The notes: a model not told the origin generated them from the sequence alone. A stretch of DNA of 64,000 nucleotides from Diospyros lotus (GCF_014633365.1 NC_068339.1:9881925-9945924), one strand, 5' to 3'; shown: positions 1-14,100, counted from the first letter of the stretch. Translations and numbers: made by a program.

Positions 1-1448
1 TGTTTCAATGGGTATGGTTTGGTTATGGTTTTCACTAAAATCAAACCAAAACCCGAATCGAAACCGAGCCGTTATGTGGGTAACCGAACCAAACCAAACC
101 AAACCAAATCGAATCGAATATATAAATATATATAATATATATTATATATTAGAGGGGCGGCTGCGAAACCCGGCCCAAACCCACCCCAGCCCACTTGCAA
201 ACCCTTCTCTTCCCCTTCCTCTCTCGACCTCACTCTTGCTCTCTCTCTCACCCTCGTTGTCTCTCGCTCTCTGCCTCCTCTCTCTTGCAGTCTTGCTCTC
301 ACTCTCTCTCTTGCTCGCCCTCGCTGGCTCTCTTTTGCTATCGCTAGGGCTCGACCCCTCTTTCTTGCGTTCGCCTTCACTCTTTGCCTCTATTGCTCTC
401 GCTCGCCCTCATTCTCGGCCCCTCTCACTCGTGCTCGCCCTCGCTCTCTGCCTCTCTCTTGGTCTCGCTCCGCCCCCTCCTGCAAACAGCAACAAACCCT
501 TCTCCCTATCCCATTCTCTCTCGATCCGTTCTGTTGCTTGCCCTCGACCGCTTGCCCTCGCTCTTGCTCGCTACCTATCTCGCCCTCCCTCGCCCACTCT
601 GTAATACAAATACAGTTTTGAGAGCAATAATCGAAACATAAGAAGCGTCGACCAGGTACGAGTCGGGAGTCTTGGACCTTCGTTTTTTGAGCATCACACT
701 TGAATTGCCTTATGCAATTTATCTCTGTATGCCGACAGCAAGATCTCCCTCTCTCTCTCTCGGCAACTCACGAATTAGGGTTTTTGACTTGATTTATTAT
801 TTTGATCTGATTGATGCACAAATGCCTAAATCTAAATCTAACTTCCATTCTATATTTTTATGTAAATCTGTAATGTTTAAGAATGTGTTTGTGTTTGCTA
901 TTTCTTTCTTTACTCCTTTGTTTTGGTTCTTTTTTCCCTTACTGCAATGAATAGGAAAGTTGAACTTTTTGTTTCCTCTCTCTACGCTTGCATCGATTTT
1001 TTTGATCAAATATTAATATATATTGTGGGTGTGTTTGTGTTTATCACTTAGATGTATAAATAAATTAAATTATTGCAATTTAAGAGGCACGGTCAATTTG
1101 AAGCCAAAAACATGGGGTTAATGTTAGGATTTTCATCTAATAGTTAGATATATGTTTGCATAATGTTATTGTTAGTTGCCACAACTGTGAAAGGCATAAT
1201 GTAGTGCATGCAGATCAACAAGTTTTTATGAATGCTATTTGCAAGAGTTTGTCTTTATTTGTTGGTATGAATCAAACTAAAAAACCATGGTTAAAATCGA
1301 AATCGAACCAAAATCGAATGATTTGGTTATGGTTTTTAATTTTTAAAACCAATGGGTTAATGGTTTGGTTTTGGTTTTAGTATTTTAAGTTTGGTTTGGT
1401 TATGGTTTTAGCAAAAACCGAAACCAAACCGAACCATTGCCAACCCTA
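1..1448. mobile_element. Non-autonomous hAT-like element, left end outside the window
   Basis: Both ends of this stretch are built from short TTTGGTT/AACCAAA motifs in inverted arrangement: GGTTTGGTTATGGTTTT near position 20 and again near 1390-1410, then AAACCGAACCATTGCC. The right end reads TTGCCAACCCTA (1437-1448), which resembles the hAT end TTTGCCATCTCTA found at 56,984-56,996. The inner part (180-600) is a pyrimidine-rich CTCTCTCGC/CTCGCCCTCG tract, like the tract inside the complete hAT at 53.7-57.0 kb. I see no transposase; the long open frames across the CTCGCC tract are low-complexity artefacts. The 8 bases after the end (ATGCCAAT, 1449-1456) would be the target duplication, but the partner lies outside the window, so this is unconfirmed. 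Confidence 0.6.
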
Positions 1449-1725
1449 ATGCCAATTGACACATGTCCTCCATATCCGTCGACATGTGTATCCACGATGA
1501 TCCTCGAGATTCGAGCCCTAATAAAAGCCAAGCTACAGTATTCAGAAGGGGACTTTTTTTGGGTGACCATATGTTATCCTAACTTTTCTTTTCGAATCCC
1601 TAATTTTCTTTCAGTAACATATTTCTTTTGGTAACTAACTTAAGTATCGGAGGGTTTTCGCTAGGGAGATCCCCTGTGAGCCTTCTGATCTTTTGTTAAT
1701 TGTTTGTAGTTCTCTTCGAAGATAC

Positions 1726-2365
1726 TTAATCCTTTCCAAGAGAGGTTTCACACTTTCTCTGAAACTCCCTTCTCAATCCTTTTCGAGTTGTCCTTTTCCA
1801 ACGAGATATTACACTTTCTATTGTGAACATGAAGGAGTCATTTGACCAAGAAAAAATGTTTATCTCTTCCCAATGAATGGCCAAGTAAAAATATTCAATG
1901 TCCACTTTCGTGATAAAGGATTTAGAGTGTATTTCGTTAATAATCATTAAATATGACAAAGAGATGAGCTCTTTATCAGAACATTTCATCCTACCATTGG
2001 AAATATCCCTCCTAAAGACATCCCTTAACTTCGCCCCTAAAACCCTTTTATTTGTGTTTTTATTAAGGAAGAACTTGGCAAACAGCGTAGGCTTCTCAGC
2101 TACATTTATTTTTTGCTTGATAGCTTCACAATTGTCAAACTTCAATCCAGTGATAAGAGTAAACTCCTTCTTCCCAAACTTGAAATTCCTCTCCACACAA
2201 TTTGAAATACATGGAGCCTTCCCCATCATTTTCTCTTATTTTCATTAATCTTAACAGTAAATTGTGAACTAATTGTATGCTCCATGTCATCCCCTGGACT
2301 CCATACACAAGTTGACCAACAACTGAATTCTTAAACTGCTCTTCTAGGGTAGGCTTCTCCTTCAA
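1726..2365 (-). pseudogene. DUF1985 domain relic of a plant transposon (Ulp1-linked type)
   Basis: Two overlapping minus-strand frames together look like the DUF1985 region that plant Mutator/CACTA-like transposons carry beside a Ulp1-type protease. The first frame (2365-2135) holds the leader ending in a LVYGVQGMTWSIQLVHNLLL stretch. The second (2229-1726) holds FKFGKKEFTLITGLKF, the most recognisable motif of the domain, and continues through an acidic and aromatic segment. The reading frame changes near 2230, so the gene is broken. No Ulp1 catalytic domain or terminal repeats are visible nearby. Family recognition is from motif memory. The link to the AT-rich DNA up to about 4.6 kb is inference. 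Confidence 0.55.
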
Positions 2366-2369
2366 TGCT

Positions 2370-4680
2370 TTTTAAATTAGTTCAACAGTTGATTCAAAAT
2401 GATTACGTTGTGTGATTCTAGCCTGGAAAAACTCATTTATCGCCAAATCATCATTGAAGCTTTGTAGCAAACTAAGAAAACAATATTAAGAAAACAAACA
2501 ATACAATATATAAGATGTCTTAAATTAGCAATATGATATAATCGAAATATGTTAACCTAGACCGATGTCGATTACAATGCATCGGTCTAGGTAAACATAC
2601 CTGGTGGACCCAATGCCCATAAACCGTTGTTGATTTTATTTCAAATTCATCGCTACCAACCTTTTCAAAATAGGTAAAATTAGGAAAAAAAAAATATGTT
2701 CTAACCTTTTTTGTCGTTTTTTTATCGCTTTTTCTCTTCACTGGCTTGGTCGTCGTTTTCACATTGTTCTCGATAATGTTCTTCTCAAACGACCCATGTC
2801 TTGAGTGAGCCATTACAAAACAAAAATTTGAAAGAAGCAAGATAATGAAAACAGCGAGATGACTTGTACTCAATGAGAAGAAAGAAAGAGCAGTCGCAAA
2901 TAATGTATTGAACTGGGAAGCAAGAGTAAGAAAGATACACAGTTGTAGCGGAATAAGGCACATTTTTAGCGAGAAGGCCATTTATGTCTAGTAAAAAAAT
3001 AGATGTTCTATCAGTGCAGACATTGAGAAGTGCAAATGACAAATATTTAATTCTTTTAAATATTTTAATAACGGTGCAAATATATAGGTTATATAAATGA
3101 AATATGTACACCGATGATAATTGATGCGAATTATGTCGATCAAACATATCGATTATAAATCGATACAACATAACTGATATTATTATGGAAATATTAAGTA
3201 TCTGTTTAAATTTTACTTTGCAATTTAAACACAAATATCGGTTGATATAAACGAAGTAAAATTGATTCAAATGATATCGGTCAAAACTAATTGGTTGGTA
3301 GTCGATTCAATAGAACCGATATTATTTTGAAAACTAACAGTTTCTGTTTACAAGATAATTTATACACCGATATCGGTTATATAAACGTAAATCGATTTAA
3401 GATTAAGGACAGCTTGAAAAAATATCGATTATATAAACGAAGTATGATAACCGATAATAATAGATTCCAATGATATCTGATAAAACATATCGGTTGATAA
3501 CCGATACAATTGAACTGATATCATTTGCATAATTTTAAATTTATATTTACATTGCAATTTATAAACAGAATATCGGTTAAGGCAAATGAAGTATATAAAC
3601 CGATGAAATAGAAGCGATATTATTATGGAAATATTAAATTTCTGTTTACATTATAATTTATATAGAGATCTTGAAATCTAGGTGAGAACAATCCCAATCC
3701 AACTCCAGCAATGCAAGGTGGTTTGTCTTTTGTTTTGCATTTCTGATGGAGGACTCTCTACTACTATTGAATATTTTATGACACAACAATTTCTCCATCT
3801 TTCTCTATCACAATAACTTTTTCACCTTTCTTGTCTTTGATCTCTTTTGCTGTTACAATAACTTCTCTATGTTTGGCAACTTCTTTAACTCTTTTGGCAA
3901 TATCGGTTGCAAAATACTATGCATCTAATACTGCAAAGATAGGTCTAGAACTTGCCATTCCTATAATATAAATTGAATCAATTTATAAATTAAATTAAAA
4001 CATATCGATTCTATAAGTATAAAAATATATCAATTGTATTAGGATATGTCGGTTAATGGATATCGATTTAAATAAGATATCAATCGATAACATGATATCG
4101 ATATATTAGTTGAGACCAATATAAAAATCGATATCAAAACATTTTTCGCAGGGGCATGTGTTTTAACCAATATTGGTTGAAATATATCATGATTTATTAG
4201 ATATATCAGCCGATGTTTGTCCAAACCAAATAAATGTATACTCTTCATTTAATCGACCTTTTGAATGAAGAATCAGAGCTAAGTTTATTTACAAATCCAT
4301 TACGTTTTTATTAAAAAAAAAAAAACAACACAAAAGATAAATTACTGTAAAATTACTCAAACTATCAACACATTTTTTTGGGTATAGTTTTCCAAAGATA
4401 AGAAAATGAATACCTGGTATGGACACAACAATGATTTTGAAGAAGATAATTAATGAAAAAGCAGCAACGCTTGAATGAAGAGAAAGAAAAACTCGTGAGA
4501 GAGATTGACGACGAGTGCGAATTTGCAGGAAGGAAATCGAAAGGACCTTATAACAGGAATTCCCATAAAAAGACAGAAAATAAGTAAGGTACTTTCGCCT
4601 GATACACACTCAAACGTTTAAATTTTGCAAAGATTTTCAAAGAATCTTTTTTTTTTTCAAAAATTTAGTACTGAAAATCC
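2370..4680. repeat. AT-rich DNA with recurring ATATCGGTT motifs; no convincing gene
   Basis: The stretch is strongly AT-rich and is dotted with ATATCGGTT, AACCGATAT and ATCGAT. These are densest at 3,100-3,660, where a degenerate unit (TTTCTGTTTACA, AATTTATA, ATATCGGTTATATAAACG) recurs about four times, and at 3,960-4,230. A perfect 13-bp inverted repeat (ACCTAGACCGATG, 2555-2567, with its complement at 2580-2592) encloses a 12-base loop. The open frames here (for example 2981-2520 and 4609-4289 on the minus strand) are low-complexity and match nothing I know. It may be the non-coding flank of the DUF1985 element. Confidence 0.5.
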
Positions 4681-5187
4681 TATTTTTGCGAATCTCCCTA
4701 CCCCAGAAAGCTGTATCGTCTTCCAATGATATTGCTGCTTTTCGTTCTATGTATACTGTCAATCATCCGATGCGGAGAGCCCTTTCGTCAATGGATTATG
4801 AACCGCCAAAACTGCAAAGCTTTAGAATCATGTTCTCATTCTCTCGGTTGGGTGGGCGACAGAATATATCTCTTTACTTATCAAGAGAGAAAGCCCGGAT
4901 GAGTTGCACTTGTGTTCGTTCGGCCATTGGTTCAAACCTCTCTGTGGTTTTGTTCCCGATAAAAACTGGTGATTGGGGCAGCCGGTGTAAATTTCTCAAA
5001 TTTGCTCTGAACCATTTTCGGATGTCGTCCGGAGCCAGCGTTTACGTTTTTTGTGCTAGCTCTCTACTTGTGAAGTATCGGTAGCGTTTAAAGACTCGCC
5101 TTTTTGCCGTCCAACTGTTTGAGTTTTTGACTGACTGAAATGATTAGCAAATAGGAGGGTGCAATCGGCAGTGGAACAGAAGGTGTC

Positions 5188-8100
5188 ATGGGAGGCGTGA
5201 AAGGGGTGGATCAGAAGGTGGCTAGCAATGAGGTCTCGGTGCCAATTTTGGATTTCGAATTGGAAGAAACTTCAAGGAGAGACCAGCAAAGTAGGGAGCC
5301 AAAAGGTTTGACAATTTTAGAATCAGGGTCTCCCTCATTCTCCAAAAATAGCGCGATGGATTCTCCTACTTTGGGGATACCGGAGCTTGAAAGTCACAAA
5401 CCCAGAGCCCAAGTATCCACAGTTGCAAGCTCTTCTTCTTCTCCAGAGATAACCAGGCCAGTTCCCAGCCCAAACAAGCCTCCAATGATCCCAGAGAAAC
5501 CCATTCTTCAGCGAAGGTCACTTACAAGGTCTGCATACTCGAAGCCTAAGTCACGATTAGTGGAACCATTTTATCCCAATGGTTTGCATTTGTTTGATGA
5601 ACGCAACCAAGTGGTGCATTCAGGCTCATCTTATTGGAATTTGCTTCACACGGCATCATCCATCAGCAAAGCCAACGTCAGTACTCATAAAAGTGCAAGG
5701 ACGGCCCCAATTACTCCAAAAACACCGCTAATGGCTACTCCTGGAGGAGAAGAAGATGGCGATGAAGATGTCTATAAGGCTACAAATCATGAATATAAAT
5801 CTGGTAAGAAACTGAGTGCCGTGGTTATAGTTGAGTGGATTATATTTATCTGCATAATGGGGTTTTTAATTGCTAGTTTAACCATCCACAACTGGAAACA
5901 TCATACTTTTTGGGGCTTGGAGTTCTGGAAATGGTGTGTGCTGGTGTTGGTAATTTTCTGTGGTCGATTATTTACTGGATGGCTTACTGATGTTTTAGTT
6001 TTCTTGATTGAAAGGAACTTTCTGCTTAAGAAGAAGGTTCTATATTTTGTTCACGGTTTGAAAAACAGTGTCCGGGTATTCTTGTGGTTGAGTTTAGTCC
6101 TTTTGGCTTGGACCCTGTTGATTAATCGAGGGGTGAGACGATCAAGGAAGACCACCAGGATTCTAAATTATATAACGAGAGCTCTAGCATCCAGTCTTTT
6201 AGGGGCAGGTATATGGATGGTGAAGACTTTACTGATAAAGATATTAGCTTCCACTTTTCATGTTAAGAGATTCTTTGACAGGATTCAAGAATCTTTATTC
6301 CATCAATATGTTCTTCAGACTCTTTCTGGGCCTGCGCTGATGGCACGTGAGGAAACTTTTGGCAGTACAAGTAGTGGTGGTCAATTAAATTTGAGAAGTA
6401 CGAAGAAAGGAACAAAATTGGAGAATGATGATGTTATTAACATAGAGAAGCTTCATAAGATGAAAAAAGAGAACATTTCTGCTTGGACCATGAGAGGGTT
6501 GATTAAAGTGATACAGAGTTCAGGGTTGTCAACAATCTCCAATGCACTTGATGAGAGCGCCAATGATGAGGCAATTGGACAAATAGATGAGGAGATTACT
6601 AATGAGTGGGAAGCAAAGGCTGCTGCTTATCGGATTTTCGAAAATGTAGCAAGGCCTGGTAACAAGTATGAATTTCAGCTATTGATGCATACACGCTTTT
6701 ATCATGCTTTTTTTTTTCCTGCAGCCATCTGATTGTCTTCCCCATTATGCCATCTAGGTATGTTGATGAGGAGGACCTCTTACGTTTCATGAAAAAAGAG
6801 GAAGTGGATAATGTGCTACCAATGTTTGCAGGAGCAGAAGAAACTGGAAAAATCAAGAAATCATCTTTAAGGAACTGGGTGGTAAGATATCTGTTTGTTT
6901 GTTCAGTGAAATAGGTTCCATGCATGCAAGTTTTTCTTTTTTTCGGATTTTTCTCTACGAATTTCTTCATCAATCTGAGTTCTCACAAGTAGTTAATAGA
7001 GCCAATTGTATCTCTAGGCATTACCATCATTTGAAGTTGTATCATCACCAAGTGGAACAAGAATGACTACAGAACCATATAATGCTAGAACATTGCTGTA
7101 AAATCTGTGGGTATGTGTATTATGTATGCTGAGATGGCATTGCTACTTCACCTCCATCTCAGCTATCAAAATCTTCATAACCTCTTCTTTTAGGGATGGA
7201 GTCTCAATATGAATCACCAAATGTTTGCCTACTGAGGTGGCATGAGAATCTTCAGTTTCTTTCTCCAGAACCAAGACATGTGAATCTCCAATCTCTTGGC
7301 TTGGGGATGGCCATCTATAATGAACTTTCAAATGTCAGCGTTATGAATGACATGTGAATCTCTATAATTTCTCCCTCCAAGGATCAGGCTGTCGATCTCT
7401 CCTTCTAAGGATCAAGTTCTCCATGATGTTTCTTCAAGTGCTAGTATTACGAGATGTCACATTGCATCTCCATATTCTCCCTCCTTCCAAGATCGAGACT
7501 TGATTGACCTTGCAACACCTTGGCTTAGTGATGGAACTCTTTGCAGAGTGCCTTGCTTGCCACATATAAAAGACAAGGCCTCCAATTGTGTTATTTCTAT
7601 TAATTGAATTCTCTAGAAGCTGCTCTCCCTTAGGTTGAGCAATCCTAGGTCTCATCTGCACAGGACTCCCAAGGGTTTGTGGATTGATTGAATCTTGATC
7701 AATCATAATAGAGAGTCCAACACTCAGTTGTGAGTCCTTGACTAAAACGTGGTGTCATTACCTTCATTATTTTAATTTTTTAATAGAGTATCAGTCCTGT
7801 GACTAGTTGCACATATCATTTAGGCTTTTGCATTAAGACCCATGACTTGAACTATAGACAGGATTTTCATACCATCAAAAGCACACTGATCAGAATATTG
7901 GGTTTTTGTCTCCACCATCTCTTGTTTTTTATTGGATGCCTAGCTCCCTCTCTTCCTAGCTCTAACAGTCCACATGTGCTTGACTGCTATTGTAATTCCC
8001 AGCTCACCTCAACTTCCCTTCTTCAAAATACTAGTCAGAATATTGACCGAAGCTACTTTTCTGGTGGGCACTTTCATTTGATTGTTGCTCTTGTCGTGCA

Positions 8101-11100
8101 ATCTATTCTTCACAATGAATATGGAGTTTAATGTAAAGTCAAATCTTCCTATAGGGTAGGTTGTAAATAGGTTGTTACGAGCCTAGGGGTATAAAGGACA
8201 AGTGGGCTATAACTACTCTAACTAACAAGGGGTTGTTGTTGTAAAGCTGTTAGGGAGTTATAAGGGTTAGCTAAATGTTGTTAGGGAGTTAGAAGAGAGC
8301 CTATAAGAAGGTTGGTGTAATAGTAGAAGCCATCTTATGGAATAACGGAAGTTACTCTCTAGTCTCTCATCTGTCTTTCTCTCTCTCTCTTGTTCTCCCT
8401 CTCGCATTCTATTTGTTTCTTCCTAAAATTCAATTCTTCCTTTTGGAATTCAATTCGAATTCCTTCAATTGCTCAGCCCACAATCTGAGGGCTTGACAAG
8501 TGGTATCAAAGTCGGTTATCCCCGGCGACTTCAAGGCACAATTCAAAGACAAAGGCGGATCTTTGATGGACGTCAATAGGTTCCAGCAAGACTAATGATG
8601 GGGAGGTGACAATTGTTCCTAGGCAGTAATTCGATCGTCCCTAGAAGCAATGATTGAGTCAGTTGTCTTGGGCTGTTGAAGTTCGTAGCCAATTCAACGA
8701 AGGAGAGCCTAGTGAATTTTGGGCCGTGATTTTGCGACATCTCTCAGAGTGCAACAGGGCGAACGAAGAAGAATCGAGATTTGAAGATTGGTCTCGATGG
8801 TGATCGGTGGGAGTTCGACAATATTGGTTCGTTGCGTGGGGGGGGGGGGGGGGGGAAGCAGGCAAGGTGAGTTCTAGCGATTGATTCTTGCTAATCGAGA
8901 GTGACCCAGGACTGGGGTTGTATGAGGTGGATAGATAGCTCAAGAGGGTTCGATTCTAAGGCAGTAATGGACCGCAACGGATGACGGAGGATCTCCGTGG
9001 GCAATGATGATCGAAAGTGGTGGGTGGAAGCTATTTCGGTGCAATTAGGTGTGGGTGACACAACGAAATCAAGAAAAAAAATCAAGATTGTGAATTCTAA
9101 CTTTTGGTAGGTGAGTGGGTAAGAGAAGGTGCTAGAGTGGGCAATGTGGTATCACAAGCAATCAAAGGGGAGTCTAAGAGCAGAATTGGCTAAGAAGACA
9201 GTAGCGATAAGGCAGCGGCCCAAGGCGAGGAAGAACGACCTAATACCATGGTAGAAGTCATCCAACTAAAGCAACTCTAGAATCGAATGGAGGCTTTGGA
9301 AGTTGACATGTTGCACATGCAGGAGGATGTGGCAACCATAAAGATTCAGAGCAGGGAGGATATGGCAGCCATTAAGGAAAGCATACGTGAGTTGGAAAAG
9401 GGCCAAGAAAGGGCGGAACACTATTGGCAAAAGATCGACAACATGTTTAACATGATGTCCGCCCTGCCATAGTTCCATCAACCAGCAAATTGCCCCCCCA
9501 AGAATGTGTCCTGAACCAATCTTGGACTGAGATGGCATTCTACCCAGGTCAAATAGAAGGCGGGAAGCTGAAGATAGGCTTGCGTGGGAGCGGGAAAACT
9601 AGGTGAGGGGTACTGCTTCTTCAGTTCTTAACCATATACCCATGCCTCAATTGGAAATTCCAATCTTTGAGGGGGTTAAACTAAGGTGGTGGATCCGTCG
9701 TTGTGAGAGATTTTTCAAATTTTATCGAATCAATGAGTAGAAGGTATCCCTGGTGGCAACGTATCTCAATGATACGGCTAACGCACGATATCAAGGCAAG
9801 AAGCAAGTTGAGGGTGGAGCAATGACTTGGCCTGAATTTTCGAAAGAATTGTGTGGTCGGTTTGGTGAGAAGAGAATGGCGAATGTGGTTGAAGAATTTA
9901 ACAAATTGAGGCAAGAGGGGTCGGTTAAAGACTACCAAAAGAAGTTTGAAGAATTGTGGGCATTAGTGAGGTTGTCTCAGCCAAGTTTAACTAAACCATA
10001 TTTTGTATCTAGCTTTATTAGTGGGTTGAAGGATGAATTACGATCTATGGTTAAGATGTTGATGCCTACAATAGTGAAACAGGTGGCTGAGAAGGCAAAG
10101 TTACAAAAGCTTATGTTGGAGGCGATTTGCAATAAGTACGCTGTGGAAATGAAAATTCAGCCTTCGCCTTATCAACCGTTGGAAGGGAATTAGGTACATG
10201 TGAATTCTAAGGTTTATCCCAACACTGATGCAGGCAAATTAATTACTATGGAACAGAGACAGAAGCTTGGATTATGTTATAAATGTGGCGATAAATTTAG
10301 CCTCGGCCATTGATGCCAAAAACAACTCCTTAACATGGAAGAAAGAGAGTGTTACAACCCTTGGGTAGAACTCATCCTCAAAAGCTAGCTGTCAAGGGGA
10401 GGGTGCCTAAGAGATTATAAATCCCACACCAAGAGCCTAAACTTTTGATGTGGGATAAGTCTCATATCTTATAGTGGACCATAACATACCACCACACTCT
10501 ATAGTTTGGTGCCCACGACGGTAGGTTGTGCACTAGCCATAGTTAGTCTCGAATGAACACTGCAATGCCAGCGTCACCTCCGTCGCCACGCTATTGCAAC
10601 TGGGAGACATAGGGCCAACTCTGACAAGTTTCATACCTTGTAGTGGACCATAACATACCACCACGCTTCGCAGTCCTATGCCCACAACGGTAGGTTGTGC
10701 ACTAGTCACAACTACTCCCGGACGAACACTGCAATGCTGGCGTCACCTCCGTTGCCAATGTGGGACAAGTCCCATACTTTGCAGTAGACCATAACATAGT
10801 GAGTTCCACCCAAGGGTTGTAACAGTGGTATCAGAGCCGGCCTTATGTCTCCTAGTTGCAATCGCGCGGCGACAGAGGTGATGTCGGCATTGCAGTGTTC
10901 ATCCGAGACTAGTTGTGGCTAATACACAACCTACTGTTGTGGGTGCCAAATTGCGGAGCATAGTGATATGTTATGGTCCACTGCAAGGTACGAGATTTGT
11001 CCCACATTGAAAGTTTAGGCTCTTGGTATGGGGTTTATAACCTCTTGGGCACCCTCCCCTTGACAACTAGGTTTTGAGGGTGAGTTCTACCTAAGGGTTG

Positions 11101-14100
11101 TAACAGTGATATTAGAGTCGGTCTCATGTCTCTTAATGGCAATCGTGTAGCGACGGAGGTGACCCGGGTATTGCAGTGTTCGTCCGAGACTAGCCGTGGC
11201 TAGTGCATAACCTACTGTCGTAGGCGTCAGACTGCAAAACGTGGTGGTATGTTATGGTCCATTGCAAGGTATGGAACTTGTCCCACATCGAAAGTTTAGA
11301 ATCTTGGTGTGAGATTTATAACCTCTTGGGCACCCTTCCCTTAACAACTAGATTTTGAGGATGAGTTCTACCCAAGGGTTGTAACAGAGAAGACGAAAAC
11401 AAAGAAGAACCAGCTGAAGTTGGGTGAAGAAGAAGGCACAGCTGTTCTAAATTCTTGGGGACAAGAATTTCGCTAAGGGGAAGGGAGTTGTTATGAACCT
11501 AGGGGTATAAAGGACAAGTGGGCTATAACTACTCTTAACTAACAAGGGGTTGTTTGTTGTAACTTGTAAGCTGTTAGGGAGTTATAAGGGTTAGCTAAAT
11601 GTTGTTAGGGAGTTAGAAGAGACCTATAAGAAGGCATCTTATGGAATAGCGGAAGTTACTCTCTTGTCTCTCATCTCTCTCTCTCTCGTTCTCTCTCTTT
11701 CTTCCTCCCTCATTCTATCAGTTTCTTCCTAAAATTCAATTCTTCCTTCTGGAATTCAATTTGAATTCCTTCAATTGTCCAGCCCACAATCTGAGGGCTT
11801 GACATAGGCCTTATTAACTCTTTATCCACAACAAATTGCCCATTTATTAGTCTATCAGTCAAAGCACAGTTGTCAAAGCATGAATGAGGAGCAGGCTTGT
11901 AGCAACAAAATAAATCATCTTTTTTTATTATGAAGAGGATGAGCCTTGGTAGCAATGATAAGGTTGTTCCTTTGTGACTAGAGATATACGGGTTCAATTT
12001 GTAGAACAGCGTCTGCAAAAAAGCAAGGGGAGGGCTGCATTCCTGACCTTGGCAAATTGGGAACCCTCATGCACAGGGGATGCCCTTTACTTATATTTTT
12101 ATTATAAGGATGCCTTTTAATTTTTTTAACATATTGATGATGTGGCATATAAGATATGACCAAGAATAGAGATCATTGGACAGTTAAGTTCCATGTAGCT
12201 AATCCCATCTTATGGGATTAAGGCTTGAAATGATGATGAGGATGATTAATGACTGGCATGGCTATGGTCATGGATAGATATAATTAGCAAGCTAAAATTA
12301 AAGTAGCCACCCCTCCCTGTCGGATTAAGGCTTGATGTTACCACTTGTATTGATGACATGGCACATAGTCAGGACTGCATCTGCAGTCAAACATTAGGGT
12401 ACGTCTTTGTATGAATTTTTGGATGAGAAGAACTATTTGCTTGCTCTTTGGTAAAATAAGGAAAAGGAGTTTAAACTTCCCGAGTGGCACCAAACTTTAT
12501 TCAAATTTACTTCATAAATTCGATAGAAGCCTGTAATTGGCATCTGTTTCTCCCTCCCCCTCCTGGGTGTTCTAATGGATTAATTGCCTACAGGTGAACG
12601 TCTACAACGAGCGCAAGTCACTTGCTCATTCTCTAAGTGATGCAAAAACAGCTATTGAAGAACTGAACAGAATTTTATCAGGAATCTTATTGATCACTAT
12701 CATCGTTGTGTGGTTACTTCTGATGGGATTTATAACAACCCATGTTCTTGTCTTCCTTTCATCCCAGCTTTTACTTGCAGCATTTATATTTGGCAACACC
12801 TGTAAGACCATATTTGAAGCGCTCATATTTGTATTTGTGATGCACCCATTTGACGTTGGTGACCGTTGTGTCATTGATGGGGTACAGGTAGCTCACTCAG
12901 CTTGAGATGCACACAGTTTAGAGTACTAATGTGACTTTGGTTTACTTATCTTAGTGTACTGAAATTTGGCAGATGGTTGTTGAAGAAATGAACATCTTGA
13001 CAACAATCTTTTTGAGATATGACAATGAAAAGATATACTATCCAAATTCAGTTTTGGCTACCAAACCAATCAGCAACTTTTATCGAAGTCCTGAGATGTG
13101 TGATTCTGTGGAGTTTGCAGTTGATGTTTCCACTTCAGTTGAGAGTATTGTAGCTCTAAAGGCTAAAATAAAAGGGTGAGTCAACTCCATACTTATAGGG
13201 GTTGTTGAATATATACCTCTATGAATCTGCCAAGGTTTCAAAGTAGATATAATTATTGAAATATATCAATGTTGTCACCTGTCATGCTATAATTGATGTT
13301 TAGAAGCAAGATTTCCTATTTTCTTTAGGGTTGAGGCTTGGAGAGTTGGCATCTTGGCTATGACCTCTACTTGGTGCATGTTTTCAAATTCATGTCTTTT
13401 TACACATTTCATATAATTCCAGAATCATCTTCCATCTACTCAAAACATTTATCTGTCCAGTTTATGGTATTTCATTGTCAATATCCTGAAGCTTAATGAA
13501 CAGTATTCCTTGATTCTGCTCTCTCTCTTTCTCTCTCTTCCTTCTCTAGTATTGTTTCATCACTTTTGAATGTTCTACTCATAGTCGTTGTGACTATCTA
13601 TGTTTTATATCATTATTGGAGTGGTTATCGCTTCTGTTTAAAGAAACAAAAAAGTTTCACCAATGAAGAGCTGGAAGCTACATTACATAAATTAGTTGAT
13701 CTTCACCTGTAGTGTTCACATGATCCCTGGACAAATGATGAAAAGCATTTTAAAATTTTCATATTATTAATAAGAGTGCACGACTGTTCTTCCATTAATT
13801 TTGTTTTCCCAAATTTACAGTAGCTTGAATACACAGCTTTATGGGCGTTTCCAGGTACTTGGAGAGCAAGCCTCGACATTGGCGTCCTAACCACAGCGTG
13901 CAAGTTCAGGAGATTGAGGATGTTAACAAGATGAAATTGTCTCTATACGTGAATCATACCATAAACTTTCAGAATTATTTGGAGAAGAGCACCCGAAGAT
14001 CTGAGCTAGTATTAGAGCTTAAGAAAATCTTTGAGGAGCTTCAGATAAAATATAATCTTCTTCCTCAAGAAGTTCACCTCAGGTATGTTGCATCTGCCGT

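Larger units (their letters stand above)
8173..11804 (+). mobile_element. Gag-only Ty3/gypsy-type LTR element inside MSL intron 2
   Basis: Left LTR 8173-8498 and right LTR 11489-11804 are clearly homologous. They start TGTTA(C/T)GA and end GGCTTGACA, giving the expected TG...CA borders. A primer-binding site TGGTATCAAAG follows the left LTR at 8501. A purine tract (AAGGGGAAGGGAGT) precedes the right LTR. The flanking 5-mers are TAGGT (8168-8172) and TAGGC (11805-11809), a target duplication with one later mismatch. The interior contains only gag; no protease, reverse transcriptase or integrase is present between the gag end and the purine tract. A TRIM concatemer (10350-11386) was inserted later. 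Confidence 0.85.

Noticed and set aside
4686..5084. 132-residue frame upstream of MSL exon 1
   Set aside because: No family resemblance; it lies in the probable promoter and leader of the MSL gene.
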